Shown here piece after piece: positions 44,097-54,482 of a DNA stretch of 64,000 nt. Source of the stretch: Micromonospora cathayae. GTDB taxonomy: Bacteria; Actinomycetota; Actinomycetes; Mycobacteriales; Micromonosporaceae. Under the pieces are notes generated by a model. That model was given only the letters and a program-made list of their open reading frames with translations. It made no database searches and had not been told where the DNA came from. Position 1 is the stretch's first letter, and each line of letters opens with the position of its first letter. The translations under genes and the position numbers were made by a program. Location of the stretch: positions 2,232,001 through 2,296,000 of the forward strand of contig NZ_CP118615.1 of assembly GCF_028993575.1 (NCBI RefSeq), in the 5' to 3' direction.

Positions 44097-45546
44097 TGAG
44101 GTACGCCTCCAGCCCGTGCCGACCACCCTCGCGGCCGTAGCCCGACTCCTTGTACCCGCCGAACGGCGAGGTCGGGTCGAACTTGTTGAACGTGTTGGCC
44201 CACACCACCCCGGCGCGCAGCCGGTCGGCCATCCACAGGATCCGGGAGCCCTTGTCGGTCCAGATGCCGGCGGACAGCCCGTACGGCGTGTTGTTGGCCT
44301 TCTCGACGGCCTCGGCCGGGGTGCGGAAGGTCAGTACGGACAGCACCGGGCCGAAGATCTCCTCGCGGGCGATCCGGTGCGCCTGGGTGACCCCGGTGAA
44401 GACGGTCGGGGCGAACCAGAAGCCGCGTTCGGGCAGTTCGCACGGCGGCGACCAGCGTTCCGCGCCCTCGGCCGCGCCGACCTCGGACAGCTCGCGGATC
44501 TTGGCGAGCTGGGCGGCCGAGTTGATCGCGCCGATGTCGGTGTTCTTGTCCAGCGGGTCACCGACCCGGAGCCGGGCCATCCGGCGCTTGAGCGAGTCGA
44601 GCACCACGTCCGCGACCGATTCCTGGACCAGCAGGCGGGAGCCGGCGCAGCAGACGTGTCCCTGGTTGAAGAAGATGCCGTTGACGATCCCCTCGACCGC
44701 CTGGTCGACCGGGGCGTCGTCGAAGACGATGTTGGCGGCCTTGCCGCCCAGCTCCAGGGTGAGCTTCTTGCGGGTGCCGGCGACCGCGCGGGCGATGGCC
44801 TTGCCGACCTCGGTGGAGCCGGTGAAGGCGACCTTGTCGACGCCGGGGTGCTCGACCAGGGCACGGCCGGTGTCGCCGGCCCCGGTGACGATGTTGACCA
44901 CGCCCGGCGGCAGGTCGGCCTGCTGGCAGATCTCGGCGAACAGCAGCGCGGTCAGCGGGGTGGTCTCGGCCGGCTTCAGCACCACCGTGTTGCCGGCCGC
45001 GAGGGCCGGGGCGATCTTCCAGGCCAGCATCAGCAGCGGGAAGTTCCACGGGATGACCTGCGCGGCCACGCCCAGAGGCTGCGGAGCGGCCCCGCTGTGC
45101 TGGCTGGTCGGCCTCCGGCCGAACCCGGCGTGCTCCAGCTTGTCGGCCCAGCCGGCGTAGTAGAAGAAGTGCGCGGCGACCAGCGGCAGGTCGACGTCCC
45201 GGGACTCCTTGATCGGCTTGCCGTTGTCCAGCGACTCCAGCACCGCCAGCTCACGGGAGCGTTCCTGGATGATCCGGGCGATCCGGAACAGGTACTTGGC
45301 CCGGTCCCGGCCCGGCATCGGACCCCACACCCGCTCGTACGCCGTCCGGGCGGCCCGGACCGCGCGGTCCACGTCGGCGCTGCCGGCCTCGGCGACCTCG
45401 GCCAGCACCTCCTCCGAGGCCGGGTTGATCGACTTGAAGCTGCCGCCGTCGGACGGGTCGACGAAGTCCCCGTCGACGAACAGCCCGTACGACGGTTTGA
45501 GGTCCACCACCGAGCGGGACTCGGGGGCGGGTGCGTATTCGAACAT
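44089..45546 (-). CDS. Aldehyde dehydrogenase, catalytically complete
   Basis: A 485-residue NAD(P)-dependent aldehyde dehydrogenase. It has the glycine-rich FTGSTEVGKAIARAVAG, the general base Glu in TLELGGKAANIVF, and the nucleophile in NQGHVCCAGSRLLVQ. It lies five bases after deoC, so it likely oxidises the acetaldehyde released by deoxyribose-phosphate aldolase, with the half-length ALDH as partner. Normal family length. Confidence 0.93.
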   Translation of the reverse strand: MFEYAPAPESRSVVDLKPSYGLFVDGDFVDPSDGGSFKSINPASEEVLAEVAEAGSADVDRAVRAARTAYERVWGPMPGRDRAKYLFRIARIIQERSRELAVLESLDNGKPIKESRDVDLPLVAAHFFYYAGWADKLEHAGFGRRPTSQHSGAAPQPLGVAAQVIPWNFPLLMLAWKIAPALAAGNTVVLKPAETTPLTALLFAEICQQADLPPGVVNIVTGAGDTGRALVEHPGVDKVAFTGSTEVGKAIARAVAGTRKKLTLELGGKAANIVFDDAPVDQAVEGIVNGIFFNQGHVCCAGSRLLVQESVADVVLDSLKRRMARLRVGDPLDKNTDIGAINSAAQLAKIRELSEVGAAEGAERWSPPCELPERGFWFAPTVFTGVTQAHRIAREEIFGPVLSVLTFRTPAEAVEKANNTPYGLSAGIWTDKGSRILWMADRLRAGVVWANTFNKFDPTSPFGGYKESGYGREGGRHGLEAYLNV

Positions 45547-45551
45547 CGCGT

Positions 45552-46511
45552 TCAGTCCAGGGTGAAGTAGTCGGGGCCGGCGTAGACGCCGGTCGTCAGC
45601 TTGGTGCGCTGCATGAGCAGGTCGTTGAGGAGGCTGGACGCGCCGAAGCGGAACCAGTCCGGGTCGAGCCAGTCCGGGCCGACCGTCTCGTTCACCATCA
45701 CCAGGTACTTGATCGCGTCCTTGGTGGTCTTGATGCCGCCGGCCGGCTTCACGCCGACCTGCCGCCCGGTGGCGGCCCGGAAGTCGCGGACCGCCTCCAG
45801 CATCACCAGCGTCACCGGCAGCGTGGCCGCCACCGGGACCTTGCCGGTGGACGTCTTGATGAAGTCCCCGCCGGCCAGCATCGCCAGCCAGGAGGCCCGG
45901 CGCACGTTGTCGTACGTGGCCAGCTCGCCGGTCTCCAGGATGACCTTCAGGTGGGCGTCCCCGCAGGCCTCCTTGACCGCCACGATCTCGTCGTAGACCG
46001 CCTGGTAGCGGCCGGAGAGGAAGTCACCCCGGCTGATCACCATGTCGATCTCGTCCGCGCCGGCCGCCACCGCGGCCCGGGTGTCGGCCAGCTTGACCTC
46101 CAGGGGGGCCTGCCCGGACGGGAAGGCGGTCGCCACGCTGGCCAGGTGCACGCCGGAACCGCGCAGCACCTCGGCCACGTACGGGACCATCGCCGGGTAG
46201 ACGCAGACCGCGCCGACGTGCGGGCAGGACGGATCGGCCGGGTCCGGGCGCAGCGCCTTGGCGGCCAGCGCCCGCACCTTGCCGGGGGTGTCCGCCCCCT
46301 CCAGGGTGGTCAGGTCGACCATCCGGATGGCCAGGTCGATGGCCTGCGCCTTGGCGGTGGTCTTGATGCTGCGGGTGCCGAGTTGGGCCGCCCGCTGCTC
46401 CGCGCCGACCTGGTCCACGCCCGGTAGGCCGTGCAGGAAGGTCCGCAGAGCGGTCTCGGATCGTCCCAGCTCGGAGAGGTCCGACCGGGCCGACGTCGCT
46501 GTCGCCGTCAT
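45552..46511 (-). CDS. deoC: Deoxyribose-phosphate aldolase
   Basis: A 319-residue class I aldolase cleaving 2-deoxyribose-5-phosphate to glyceraldehyde-3-phosphate and acetaldehyde. The Schiff-base Lys is in GGDFIKTSTGK and the second active-site Lys in VGVKPAGGIK. It is of the longer type (about 320 residues) found in actinomycetes and eukaryotes. The ATG at 46511 has no SD but TAGACT seven bases upstream, so it is probably leaderless. First gene of the deoC-ALDH-ALDH operon. Confidence 0.94.
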   Translation of the reverse strand: MTATATSARSDLSELGRSETALRTFLHGLPGVDQVGAEQRAAQLGTRSIKTTAKAQAIDLAIRMVDLTTLEGADTPGKVRALAAKALRPDPADPSCPHVGAVCVYPAMVPYVAEVLRGSGVHLASVATAFPSGQAPLEVKLADTRAAVAAGADEIDMVISRGDFLSGRYQAVYDEIVAVKEACGDAHLKVILETGELATYDNVRRASWLAMLAGGDFIKTSTGKVPVAATLPVTLVMLEAVRDFRAATGRQVGVKPAGGIKTTKDAIKYLVMVNETVGPDWLDPDWFRFGASSLLNDLLMQRTKLTTGVYAGPDYFTLD

Positions 46512-46518
46512 GCCGGGA

Positions 46519-46554
46519 AGTCTACGCACCGGCCCACCCGGTGATCCTGATCAC
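46519..46554 (-). promoter_or_regulatory. deoC promoter with palindromic operator
   Basis: -10 element TAGACT (46524-46519, minus strand) seven bases before the ATG. GTGATC-CT-GATCAC at 46541-46554 is a perfect palindrome covering the place where the deoC -35 element would fall, and so a likely operator. Confidence 0.55.
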
Positions 46555-46618
46555 GCGAACAGGGTCGGCCGGGCCACATCCGCCGTCCGGGACCGGCCCC
46601 GACCCGGCCACCGTTCGG

Positions 46619-46624
46619 TAGGTT
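46619..46624 (+). promoter_or_regulatory. -10 element for leaderless upp transcript
   Basis: TAGGTT seven bases before the GTG at 46632; no Shine-Dalgarno sequence. Confidence 0.55.
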
Positions 46625-46631
46625 GACGACC

Positions 46632-47264
46632 GTGGACGTACACGTGATCGACCATCCGCTCGCCCAGTCGCGGCTCACCGCCATGCGGGACGCCCGCACC
46701 GACTCCTCCACCTTCCGGGCGGCGCTGCACGAACTCACCACCATGCTGGTGTACGAGGCCGCCCGCTCCTTCCCGGTGGAGAAGTACCCGGTGAGCACCC
46801 CGGTCACCGACACCGAGGGCACCCGGCTGGCGAACCCGCCGCTGCTGGTGCCGGTGCTGCGGGCCGGTCTCGGGATGGCCGACGCCGCCCTCGGCCTGCT
46901 GCCGGAGTCCTCGATGGGGTTCGTCGGCCTGGCCCGCGACGAGGAGACGTACGAGCCGCGCGCGTACATGGAGTCACTGCCCCGTGACCTGAGCGGCCTG
47001 CCGGTGCTGGTGCTCGACCCGATGCTCGCCACCGGCGGTTCGCTGGAGCACTGCTGCCGGCTGCTCGCCGACCGGGGCTGCACCGACATCACCGTGCTCT
47101 GCGTGCTGGCCGCGCCGGTCGGCATCGAGCGGCTGGAGCGGTCCGGCCTGCCGCTGCGGCTGGTCACCGCCTCGATCGACGAGGGCCTCAACGACCGGAA
47201 GTTCATCGTGCCCGGCCTCGGCGACGCCGGCGACCGGCAGTTCGGTGGAATGCCCCGCTTCTGA
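46632..47264 (+). CDS. upp: Uracil phosphoribosyltransferase
   Basis: A 210-residue enzyme making UMP from uracil and PRPP. The PRPP loop [10 protein letters not shown] and [11 protein letters not shown], plus the C-terminal [10 protein letters not shown], are diagnostic. The GTG at 46632 is chosen because TAGGTT lies exactly seven bases upstream (leaderless pattern); the TTG at 46623 would overlap that element. It is divergent from deoC, linking base salvage with deoxyribose breakdown. Confidence 0.94.
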   Translation: MDVHVIDHPLAQSRLTAMRDARTDSSTFRAALHELTTMLVYEAARSFPVEKYPVSTPVTDTEGTRLANPPLLVPVLRAGLGMADAALGLLPESSMGFVGLARDEETYEPRAYMESLPRDLSGLPVLVLDPMLATGGSLEHCCRLLADRGCTDITVLCVLAAPVGIERLERSGLPLRLVTASIDEGLNDRKFIVPGLGDAGDRQFGGMPRF

Positions 47265-47304
47265 CCAGCGGTTTTTCCGCGCCTGTCGACAATGGCCGGG
47301 AGAC

Positions 47305-47328
47305 GGGTGCGCGGGGCTGCGCGCACCC
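47305..47328 (+). terminator. Terminator after upp
   Basis: 8-bp perfect stem (47305-47312 with 47321-47328) and eight-base loop, 41 bases past the upp stop and just before the promoter of the next gene. Confidence 0.65.
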
Positions 47329-47330
47329 GC

Positions 47331-47336
47331 TACCGT
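47331..47336 (+). promoter_or_regulatory. -10 element for leaderless GPP34 gene
   Basis: TACCGT eight bases before the ATG; no Shine-Dalgarno sequence. Confidence 0.5.
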
Positions 47337-47344
47337 CTCCGGCC

Positions 47345-48025
47345 ATGACTGGTGTTGCGCTTGCCGAAGAGCTGCTGCTCCTCGCGTACGACGACGAAAC
47401 CGGCAAGGCGACGATGCCGCGGATCAGCCTGGACCTCGGCATGGCCGCCGCGGTCCTGGTGGAGCTCGCCCTCGCCGGCCGGGTCGCCTACTCCGACGGC
47501 TCGCTGGTGGTGGCCGACCCCACCCCGACCGGTGAGCCGATCGTCGACGAGGTGCTGGCCCGGATCGCCGCCACCGAGACCCCCGGTACCCCGTCCTCCT
47601 GGGTGCAGCGGCTGCGGCACGGCCTGCGCGACAAGATCCTCGGCGACCTGTGCCGGCGGGGCGTGGTACGCGACGTGGAGGAGACCGAGCTGGGCTTCAT
47701 CCACGTGCACCGGTACCCGACCGTGGACGCCACGGTCGAGGAGGACACCCGGCGGCGGCTCGCCGAGGCGCTCACCGGCGGACCGGTGCCCGACGAGCGG
47801 ACCGCCGCGCTGGCGACCCTGGTCTCGGCGGTCCGGATGGAGCCGGCGCTCGGCCTGACCGGTGCCGGCGTCGCCGAAGCCCACCAGCGGCTGGAGGAGA
47901 TCGCCGGCGGCGCCGGGTTCAGCGGGACCGTCAACCTGGAGGACTCGGTGGTGCGTCCCTCCGTGGCGCTGGTGGTGGCCGCGCTCGGCCGGGCCGTCGA
48001 CCAGGCCCTCGGTAAGCGCGCCTGA
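47345..48025 (+). CDS. GPP34-family phosphoprotein
   Basis: A 226-residue GPP34 (Golgi phosphoprotein 3-like) domain protein: LAEELLLLAYDDETGK, LDLGMAAAVLVELALAGRV and the DSLVVRP-like C-terminal pattern. Eukaryotic GOLPH3 binds phosphatidylinositol-4-phosphate; the role in actinobacteria, where many paralogues exist, is unknown. Soluble, no signal. It appears leaderless. Confidence 0.9.
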   Translation: MTGVALAEELLLLAYDDETGKATMPRISLDLGMAAAVLVELALAGRVAYSDGSLVVADPTPTGEPIVDEVLARIAATETPGTPSSWVQRLRHGLRDKILGDLCRRGVVRDVEETELGFIHVHRYPTVDATVEEDTRRRLAEALTGGPVPDERTAALATLVSAVRMEPALGLTGAGVAEAHQRLEEIAGGAGFSGTVNLEDSVVRPSVALVVAALGRAVDQALGKRA

Positions 48026-48041
48026 CCCCCGCCCCCGCCGG

Positions 48042-48084
48042 CCCTCCTCCCGGACGCCGACGGCGGCGAGCCACCGGGGGAGGG
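48042..48084. terminator. Imperfect hairpin between convergent genes
   Basis: 48042-48053 (CCCTCCTCCCGG) pairs imperfectly with 48074-48084 (CCGGGGGAGGG). Weak evidence, supported by location between two convergent stops. Confidence 0.35.
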
Positions 48085-48139
48085 CGGCGGTGACCTACCG
48101 GGTGTGGCCGGCGGCGATCGGGCCGCGCAGGGCGGTCAC

Positions 48140-49810
48140 CTACAGGGCGAGGGCGGTGGCGACCTCGGCGCGCAGGGCGGCGACCGAGGTGACGGCCCGC
48201 CCCCGGGCCGCGGCGACGTCGCCGTCCACCACCGGCTCCACCACCTCCAGGTACGCCTTGAGCTTCGGTTCGGTGCCGGACGGGCGGATCACCACCCGGG
48301 CGGTGGCGGTACGCAGGATCACCACGTCCGCCCCGGGGAGCAGGTCCTGTGCCGAGGTGACCGGCGCACCGAGCAGCGCGGTCGGGGTGGCGGCCCGGAT
48401 CCGGGCCATCGCGTCGGCGATCAGGCCCAGGTCGGTGACCCGGACGGCGTACTGGTCGGTGTGGTGCACGCCGAACTCGGCGGCCAGCTCGTCCAGCCGG
48501 TCGGTGAGGGTACGGCCCTCGGCCTTCAGCCCGGCGGCCAGCTCGGCGACGGTCAGCGCGGCGGTGATGCCGTCCTTGTCCCGGACGTGGTCCGGCGCGA
48601 CGCAGTAGCCGAGCGCCTCCTCGTACCCGAACACCAGCGGATCGGTGCCGTCGCCGGCCCGGACGATCCACTTGAACCCGGTCAGCGTCTCGTCGTACGG
48701 CAGGTCCCGGGCCGCGCACATGGCCCGCAGCAGCGACGACGACACGATGGTGGTGGCGTACAGGCCCCGGACGCCCCGGCGCATCAGGTGGTCGGCGAGC
48801 AGGGCGCCCACCTCGTCCCCGCGCAGCATCCGCCACGCCCCGGTGCCGGGGTCACGGACGGCCACCGCACAGCGGTCGGCGTCCGGGTCGTTGGCGATCG
48901 CCAGGTCCGCCCCGGTCGACTCGGCGAGCGCGACCAGCCGGTCCACCGCGCCCGGCTCCTCCGGGTTGGGGAAGGACACGGTCGGGAAGGTGCCGTCCGG
49001 TTCGGCCTGGTCGGGCACCACGCCGGGGACCCCGAAGCCGGCCCGGGTGAACGCGGCGGTGAGCACGGCCGCGCCCACCCCGTGCAGTGGCGTGTACGCC
49101 ACCTTCAGCCGCCGGGGACCGTCCGGCCCGATCACCTCGGCCGCCTGCCGGACGTACGCCACCGTCAGGTCGTCGCCGAGCACCTGCCCGGCCGGGCCGA
49201 GCGGCACCTCGGCCAGCGGGCCGACCGCCCGGATGGCCGCCTCGATGCCCCGGTCGGCGGGCGGCACGATCTGTGCCCCGGCTCCGGTCGCCCCGCCGAG
49301 TTGCGCGCCCAGGTAGACCTTGTAGCCGTTGTCCTCGGGCGGGTTGTGGCTGGCGGTGACCATGACGCCGGCCGCCGCGTCGAGGTGACGGACCGCGTAC
49401 GCGAGCACCGGGGTGGGCAGCGGGCGGGGCAGCAGCAGCGCGGGGCGGCCCGCCCCGGTGGCGACCTCGGCGGTCCGTTCGGCGAACTCCTTCGAGCCGC
49501 GCCGCGCGTCGTACCCGATGACCAGCGGGCCGGTCGCGCCCTCGGCGGCGAGCCAGCCGACCAGCCCGGCCGCGGCCTGGGTGACCACCGCCAGGTTCAT
49601 CCCGTTCGGCCCGGCCCGCAGCGGCCCACGTAGCCCGGCGGTGCCGAAGGTCAGCGGCCCGGCGAACCGGTCGGCCAGGTCGGGCGCGCTGTCCGGCAGC
49701 CGGTCGAGGACGGCCCGGAGTTCGTCCCGGCTGGCCGGGTCGGGGTCGTCGTCGAGCCACCGCTGGGCGCGGGCGCGAAGGTCGTCGAGGTCAGTGGGTT
49801 CCGCCGCCAT
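48140..49810 (-). CDS. Phospho-sugar mutase, PGM2/phosphopentomutase-like
   Basis: A 556-residue alpha-D-phosphohexomutase-superfamily enzyme. Phosphoserine loop VTASHNPPEDNGYK, metal loop NDPDADRCA, sugar loop FGYEEALGY and phosphate loop RPSGTEPKLKAY are all intact. The GYEEALGY...RDKDGI version is the subgroup that includes eukaryotic PGM2, a phosphopentomutase. Near deoC, upp and deoA it most likely interconverts (deoxy)ribose-1- and 5-phosphates. The ATG at 49810 gives the family N-terminus; five extra codons upstream are possible. Confidence 0.87.
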   Translation of the reverse strand: MAAEPTDLDDLRARAQRWLDDDPDPASRDELRAVLDRLPDSAPDLADRFAGPLTFGTAGLRGPLRAGPNGMNLAVVTQAAAGLVGWLAAEGATGPLVIGYDARRGSKEFAERTAEVATGAGRPALLLPRPLPTPVLAYAVRHLDAAAGVMVTASHNPPEDNGYKVYLGAQLGGATGAGAQIVPPADRGIEAAIRAVGPLAEVPLGPAGQVLGDDLTVAYVRQAAEVIGPDGPRRLKVAYTPLHGVGAAVLTAAFTRAGFGVPGVVPDQAEPDGTFPTVSFPNPEEPGAVDRLVALAESTGADLAIANDPDADRCAVAVRDPGTGAWRMLRGDEVGALLADHLMRRGVRGLYATTIVSSSLLRAMCAARDLPYDETLTGFKWIVRAGDGTDPLVFGYEEALGYCVAPDHVRDKDGITAALTVAELAAGLKAEGRTLTDRLDELAAEFGVHHTDQYAVRVTDLGLIADAMARIRAATPTALLGAPVTSAQDLLPGADVVILRTATARVVIRPSGTEPKLKAYLEVVEPVVDGDVAAARGRAVTSVAALRAEVATALAL

Positions 49811-49903
49811 GCCCCTTGATAGCACGGCGGCGGATCACCACGTTCCGCCGGCTCGGCGTGAGTCGACGCCGGCCGACCCGGTCGATGCCGGCCGACCTCG
49901 GTC

Positions 49904-52183
49904 TCAGCCGGCGTCGGTCAGCCGGAAGGACTCGACCATCTGGTCGAAGATCGGCTTGCTCTCGGCGAACCGGGAGTCGTTGGCGGTCAGGTAGAAGGAG
50001 TACGCCTTGCCGTCGTGCACGACGCCCCGCCACACCCCGTGCCGCTTGGTGTCGCCCTCGCCGCAGGTGTACTCGATCTGGGCCGCCGCCTTCCCGGCCA
50101 ACTGCTGCTCGTCCAGGGCCAGCTGCTCGTACGGCTTGGCGCAGGAGGTGCGGGTACGCAGACCGTCCGCCGCCACCTCCGCCCAGCGCATCGAGGTGGT
50201 GCTGAAGGGCTCGGTGATGATGCGGACCCGGCGACCGCTGTCCTCCGGGTCGGTGTAGTCGGTGTAGCTGCCGCCGCTGGCCCGCTTCCAGCCCTTCGGC
50301 ACCAGCACGGCGACCCCGCGCGCCGAGTGCTCCTCCATCTCCAGCGCGGCGGGCGCCGGCTCCGGACTGGCGGTGGGCTGGGCCTGCGGCGGCGCGGACG
50401 GCTCCTCGTCGCCACCGCCGCCGAGCACGGCGAACAGGCCGATCAGCAGCACCACGGCCAGGCCACCGGCGGCGGCGAGCTGGATCTTGCGCGGCCAGCG
50501 CCGGACCTGCCCGAGCAGCCCGCCGCCCGGCTTGCCGGCGTTCGGCCCACCGGTGGCGGGCGGCACCGCCCACGGCTGGCCGGTGCCCGGCACCGACCAC
50601 TGTCCGCCGGCGGGTGCGCCGTAGGTGCCGCCGAGCCGCTGGGTGGCCTCCGGCGCGCCACCGGGCGGCACCGGCTGGGTGGCGTCGGGAGTGCGGCCGA
50701 ACGCCACCGGCTGGGTGGCGTCCGGGGCGCGACCGAACGGTACCGGCTGGGTGGCGTCCGGCGTCCGGCCGTAGGTGACGGGTTGGGTCGCGTCCGGGGT
50801 CCGGCCGTAGGTGACCGGGCGGGTGGTCTCCGCCGGACGGCCGAAGCCGGCCGTCGGCAGGCCGCCCTTGACCGTGGCGTCGGCGTCGTCCTTCGCCCCG
50901 GACGCCCGGCCGAGGTTGACCGTGGGCGCGGTGTCCTGCTTGACCGGCCCGGCGGCGTCGGCCGCGGGCTTGGCGCCGTACGTGGTGCCCGCCCGCTCGG
51001 CGCGGGCGCTGGGTGCCGGCATCGCGCCGGTCGGGGTGTGCAGCGGGCCGGCGAGCGCGTCCGCGCTGGTGTCCTCCAGCGCGGAGGTGGAGGCCACCGG
51101 AGTGGCGGTCTTCGGCTGCTCGCCGCGCCGCAGCGCGGCCAGCCGGTCGGTCAGCGACTCGCCGGGGGCGAGCATCGCCGGCCCACCGATCTGACCGGTC
51201 GGTTTGGGCTCCGGGGTCGTCGCCTTCGCCGGGGTCGTCGGCGCGGGCCGGGGCACCGGCACCACCGCGTACGGGTCGGTGACCGAGTTGACCGCCGCCG
51301 CGTTGCTGGCCAGCGGGCCGGCGAGCAGCTCGCGGAGCATGGCCCGGGAGGTGTGCACGTCGAACCGGCGGGCCGGGTCCTTCTCCAGCAGACCCATCAG
51401 CACCCGGGTCAGCGGGCCGCTGCGCACCGGAGTGGCGGGCTCGTCCTCGACCACGGAGTGCATCGTCTCGATCGGGTCGCCCTTGTCGAAGGGGGGTCGC
51501 CCCTCGACCGCGGTGTAGAGGGTCACGCCCAGCGAGAACAGGTCGCTCGGCGGGCCGAAGTCCTGCCCCATCGCCCGCTCGGGGGAGATGAAGTGTGGTG
51601 AGCCGAGCACCATGCCCGGCGTGGTGAGCTGCACGTCGGTGGGCATCCGGGCGACGCCGAAGTCGGTCAGCACGCAGCGACCGTCGGTGCAGATCAGCAC
51701 GTTCGCCGGTTTCACGTCCCGGTGCAGCACGCTGATCGCGTGCGCCACCTCCAGCGCCCCGAGCAGCGCAATGCCGATCTTGGCGACCGCGCGGGGCGGG
51801 AGCGGGCCGTCCTCGATGACCATGTCGGCGAGGCTGCGCGCGTCCAGCAGCTCCATCACGATCCACGGCCGGCCACCCTCGGTGACCACGTCGTAGACCT
51901 GCACCACGGCCGGGTGCTGGATGGCCGCGGCGGCGCGGGCCTCGCGGAGGGTGCGTTCGTACATCGCGTCGCGGTCGCTGGGCGCCAGGCCCGGCGGGAG
52001 GACGACCTCCTTCACCGCGACGTCACGTCGGAGAAGTGTGTCTGTGGCCCGCCAGACCGTGCCCATGCCGCCGTTGCCCACCGGGGTGCGCAGCTCGTAG
52101 CGACCACCGATGGTGGTGCCGGGGGCTGCACGCCCGTTGGGGGGACTGGCCGGTCCACCGCTCCACGTCGGGATCTGAGTCAC
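49904..52183 (-). CDS. Membrane Ser/Thr protein kinase with repeat-rich juxtamembrane segment
   Basis: A 759-residue kinase. Kinase domain 27-280: [17 protein letters not shown] lysine, catalytic loop [22 protein letters not shown]. Residues 300-565 are a Pro/Ala-rich linker including six near-identical 12-residue repeats ([12 protein letters not shown]). One TM helix at 567-590, then an extracellular domain of about 140 residues with two Cys. No PASTA repeats, so it is not PknB; the ligand is unknown. GTG start. It is divergent from the acyl-CoA mutase. Confidence 0.92.
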   Translation of the reverse strand: MTQIPTWSGGPASPPNGRAAPGTTIGGRYELRTPVGNGGMGTVWRATDTLLRRDVAVKEVVLPPGLAPSDRDAMYERTLREARAAAAIQHPAVVQVYDVVTEGGRPWIVMELLDARSLADMVIEDGPLPPRAVAKIGIALLGALEVAHAISVLHRDVKPANVLICTDGRCVLTDFGVARMPTDVQLTTPGMVLGSPHFISPERAMGQDFGPPSDLFSLGVTLYTAVEGRPPFDKGDPIETMHSVVEDEPATPVRSGPLTRVLMGLLEKDPARRFDVHTSRAMLRELLAGPLASNAAAVNSVTDPYAVVPVPRPAPTTPAKATTPEPKPTGQIGGPAMLAPGESLTDRLAALRRGEQPKTATPVASTSALEDTSADALAGPLHTPTGAMPAPSARAERAGTTYGAKPAADAAGPVKQDTAPTVNLGRASGAKDDADATVKGGLPTAGFGRPAETTRPVTYGRTPDATQPVTYGRTPDATQPVPFGRAPDATQPVAFGRTPDATQPVPPGGAPEATQRLGGTYGAPAGGQWSVPGTGQPWAVPPATGGPNAGKPGGGLLGQVRRWPRKIQLAAAGGLAVVLLIGLFAVLGGGGDEEPSAPPQAQPTASPEPAPAALEMEEHSARGVAVLVPKGWKRASGGSYTDYTDPEDSGRRVRIITEPFSTTSMRWAEVAADGLRTRTSCAKPYEQLALDEQQLAGKAAAQIEYTCGEGDTKRHGVWRGVVHDGKAYSFYLTANDSRFAESKPIFDQMVESFRLTDAG
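50641..50826. repeat. 36-bp tandem repeats in the kinase linker
   Basis: Five to six copies of a 36-bp unit encoding DATQPVxxGRTP/APP; rich in Thr and likely a phosphorylation or cell-wall-spacing segment. Confidence 0.75.
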
Positions 52184-52378
52184 AGAAAAGCCACCGGAGA
52201 GAATCGAGGGGGCTGGGACACAACCCCCCTATCTTGCGGGTTCCGACACCCGATGCGAAAGCCGACGCGGCGGGCGTTCTTTCATGCACGACCATACGTG
52301 CTGCTCCTGGAGCTGGCCGTCCGGCCTCGTCCAGCGAGGTGTGCGCTATCCCTCACCTGCCGTTCGAGCTGGGCGTCC

Positions 52379-52384
52379 TACCAT
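52379..52384 (+). promoter_or_regulatory. -10 element for leaderless acyl-CoA mutase transcript
   Basis: TACCAT ends six bases before the ATG at 52391. Confidence 0.5.
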
Positions 52385-52390
52385 CCGAGG

Positions 52391-53974
<1,584 letters not shown>

Positions 53975-54482
53975 GCGGGACCGGCCGTCGGCGCGGGGCG
54001 TGCGCCGGGTGGTCGACGGGTACTTCCTCCCGGGCGTCGGGGCCCGCGCCCGGTGCTCCTCCGCGTCGGCCGGGCCCGGCCAACGCGGAGGTCCGACCGG
54101 GACGGACAGGGTGTGCGGGGCGGGTTCGCCGGGGCGTGGCACCGTCGGGATCCCTCGGCGGTTGGAGTGATCCGGAACTGTCGGGTCCTTGTCGAAGCCG
54201 ATCCGTAACCGGATCGACTAATGCGACAATTCGCCATGAAAGTCTCAGGTTCCGTCGGCAGTGCGAGTCGCCGGAGGGTGATTACACGGTGTAGGAGGTG
54301 TGCGGCAGATGACCGGGTCCGATCGCGATCTACCTGCTGTCTCGCCCGTCGTGGAGCGCTCCAACCAGGGCTTTCGTGACGCTGCGCGGTCTGATGATCA
54401 CCGTAACGAAGTTGCGCAGCGTCACCGTCGAAGGTCTAGGCTGTCCGAGTCCCATCCCATCCACAGTGATCGAGAAATCGAC
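53975..54482. other. 508-bp non-coding region with two inverted repeats
   Basis: Between the mutase stop and the M20 start. It holds CGATCCG-TAAC-CGGATCG (54199-54216) and a 12-bp perfect inverted repeat (54376-54387 with 54414-54425). A candidate promoter has TTGCGC at 54412-54417 and TAGGCT at 54437-54442 (spacing 19). Codon-position bias typical of genes is absent, although AGGAGG at 54293-54298 precedes an in-frame ATG at 54309. Confidence 0.5.
54376..54425. promoter_or_regulatory. 12-bp inverted repeat overlapping the M20 gene promoter
   Basis: GTGACGCTGCGC at 54376-54387 and GCGCAGCGTCAC at 54414-54425, 26 bases apart; the right arm covers the -35-like TTGCGC. Possible operator or RNA hairpin. 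Confidence 0.5.

Noticed and set aside
54237..54389. 50-codon frame beginning at an ATG upstream of the M20 gene
   Set aside because: Arg/Cys-rich, no SD, no codon bias; lies in the inverted-repeat-rich promoter region.
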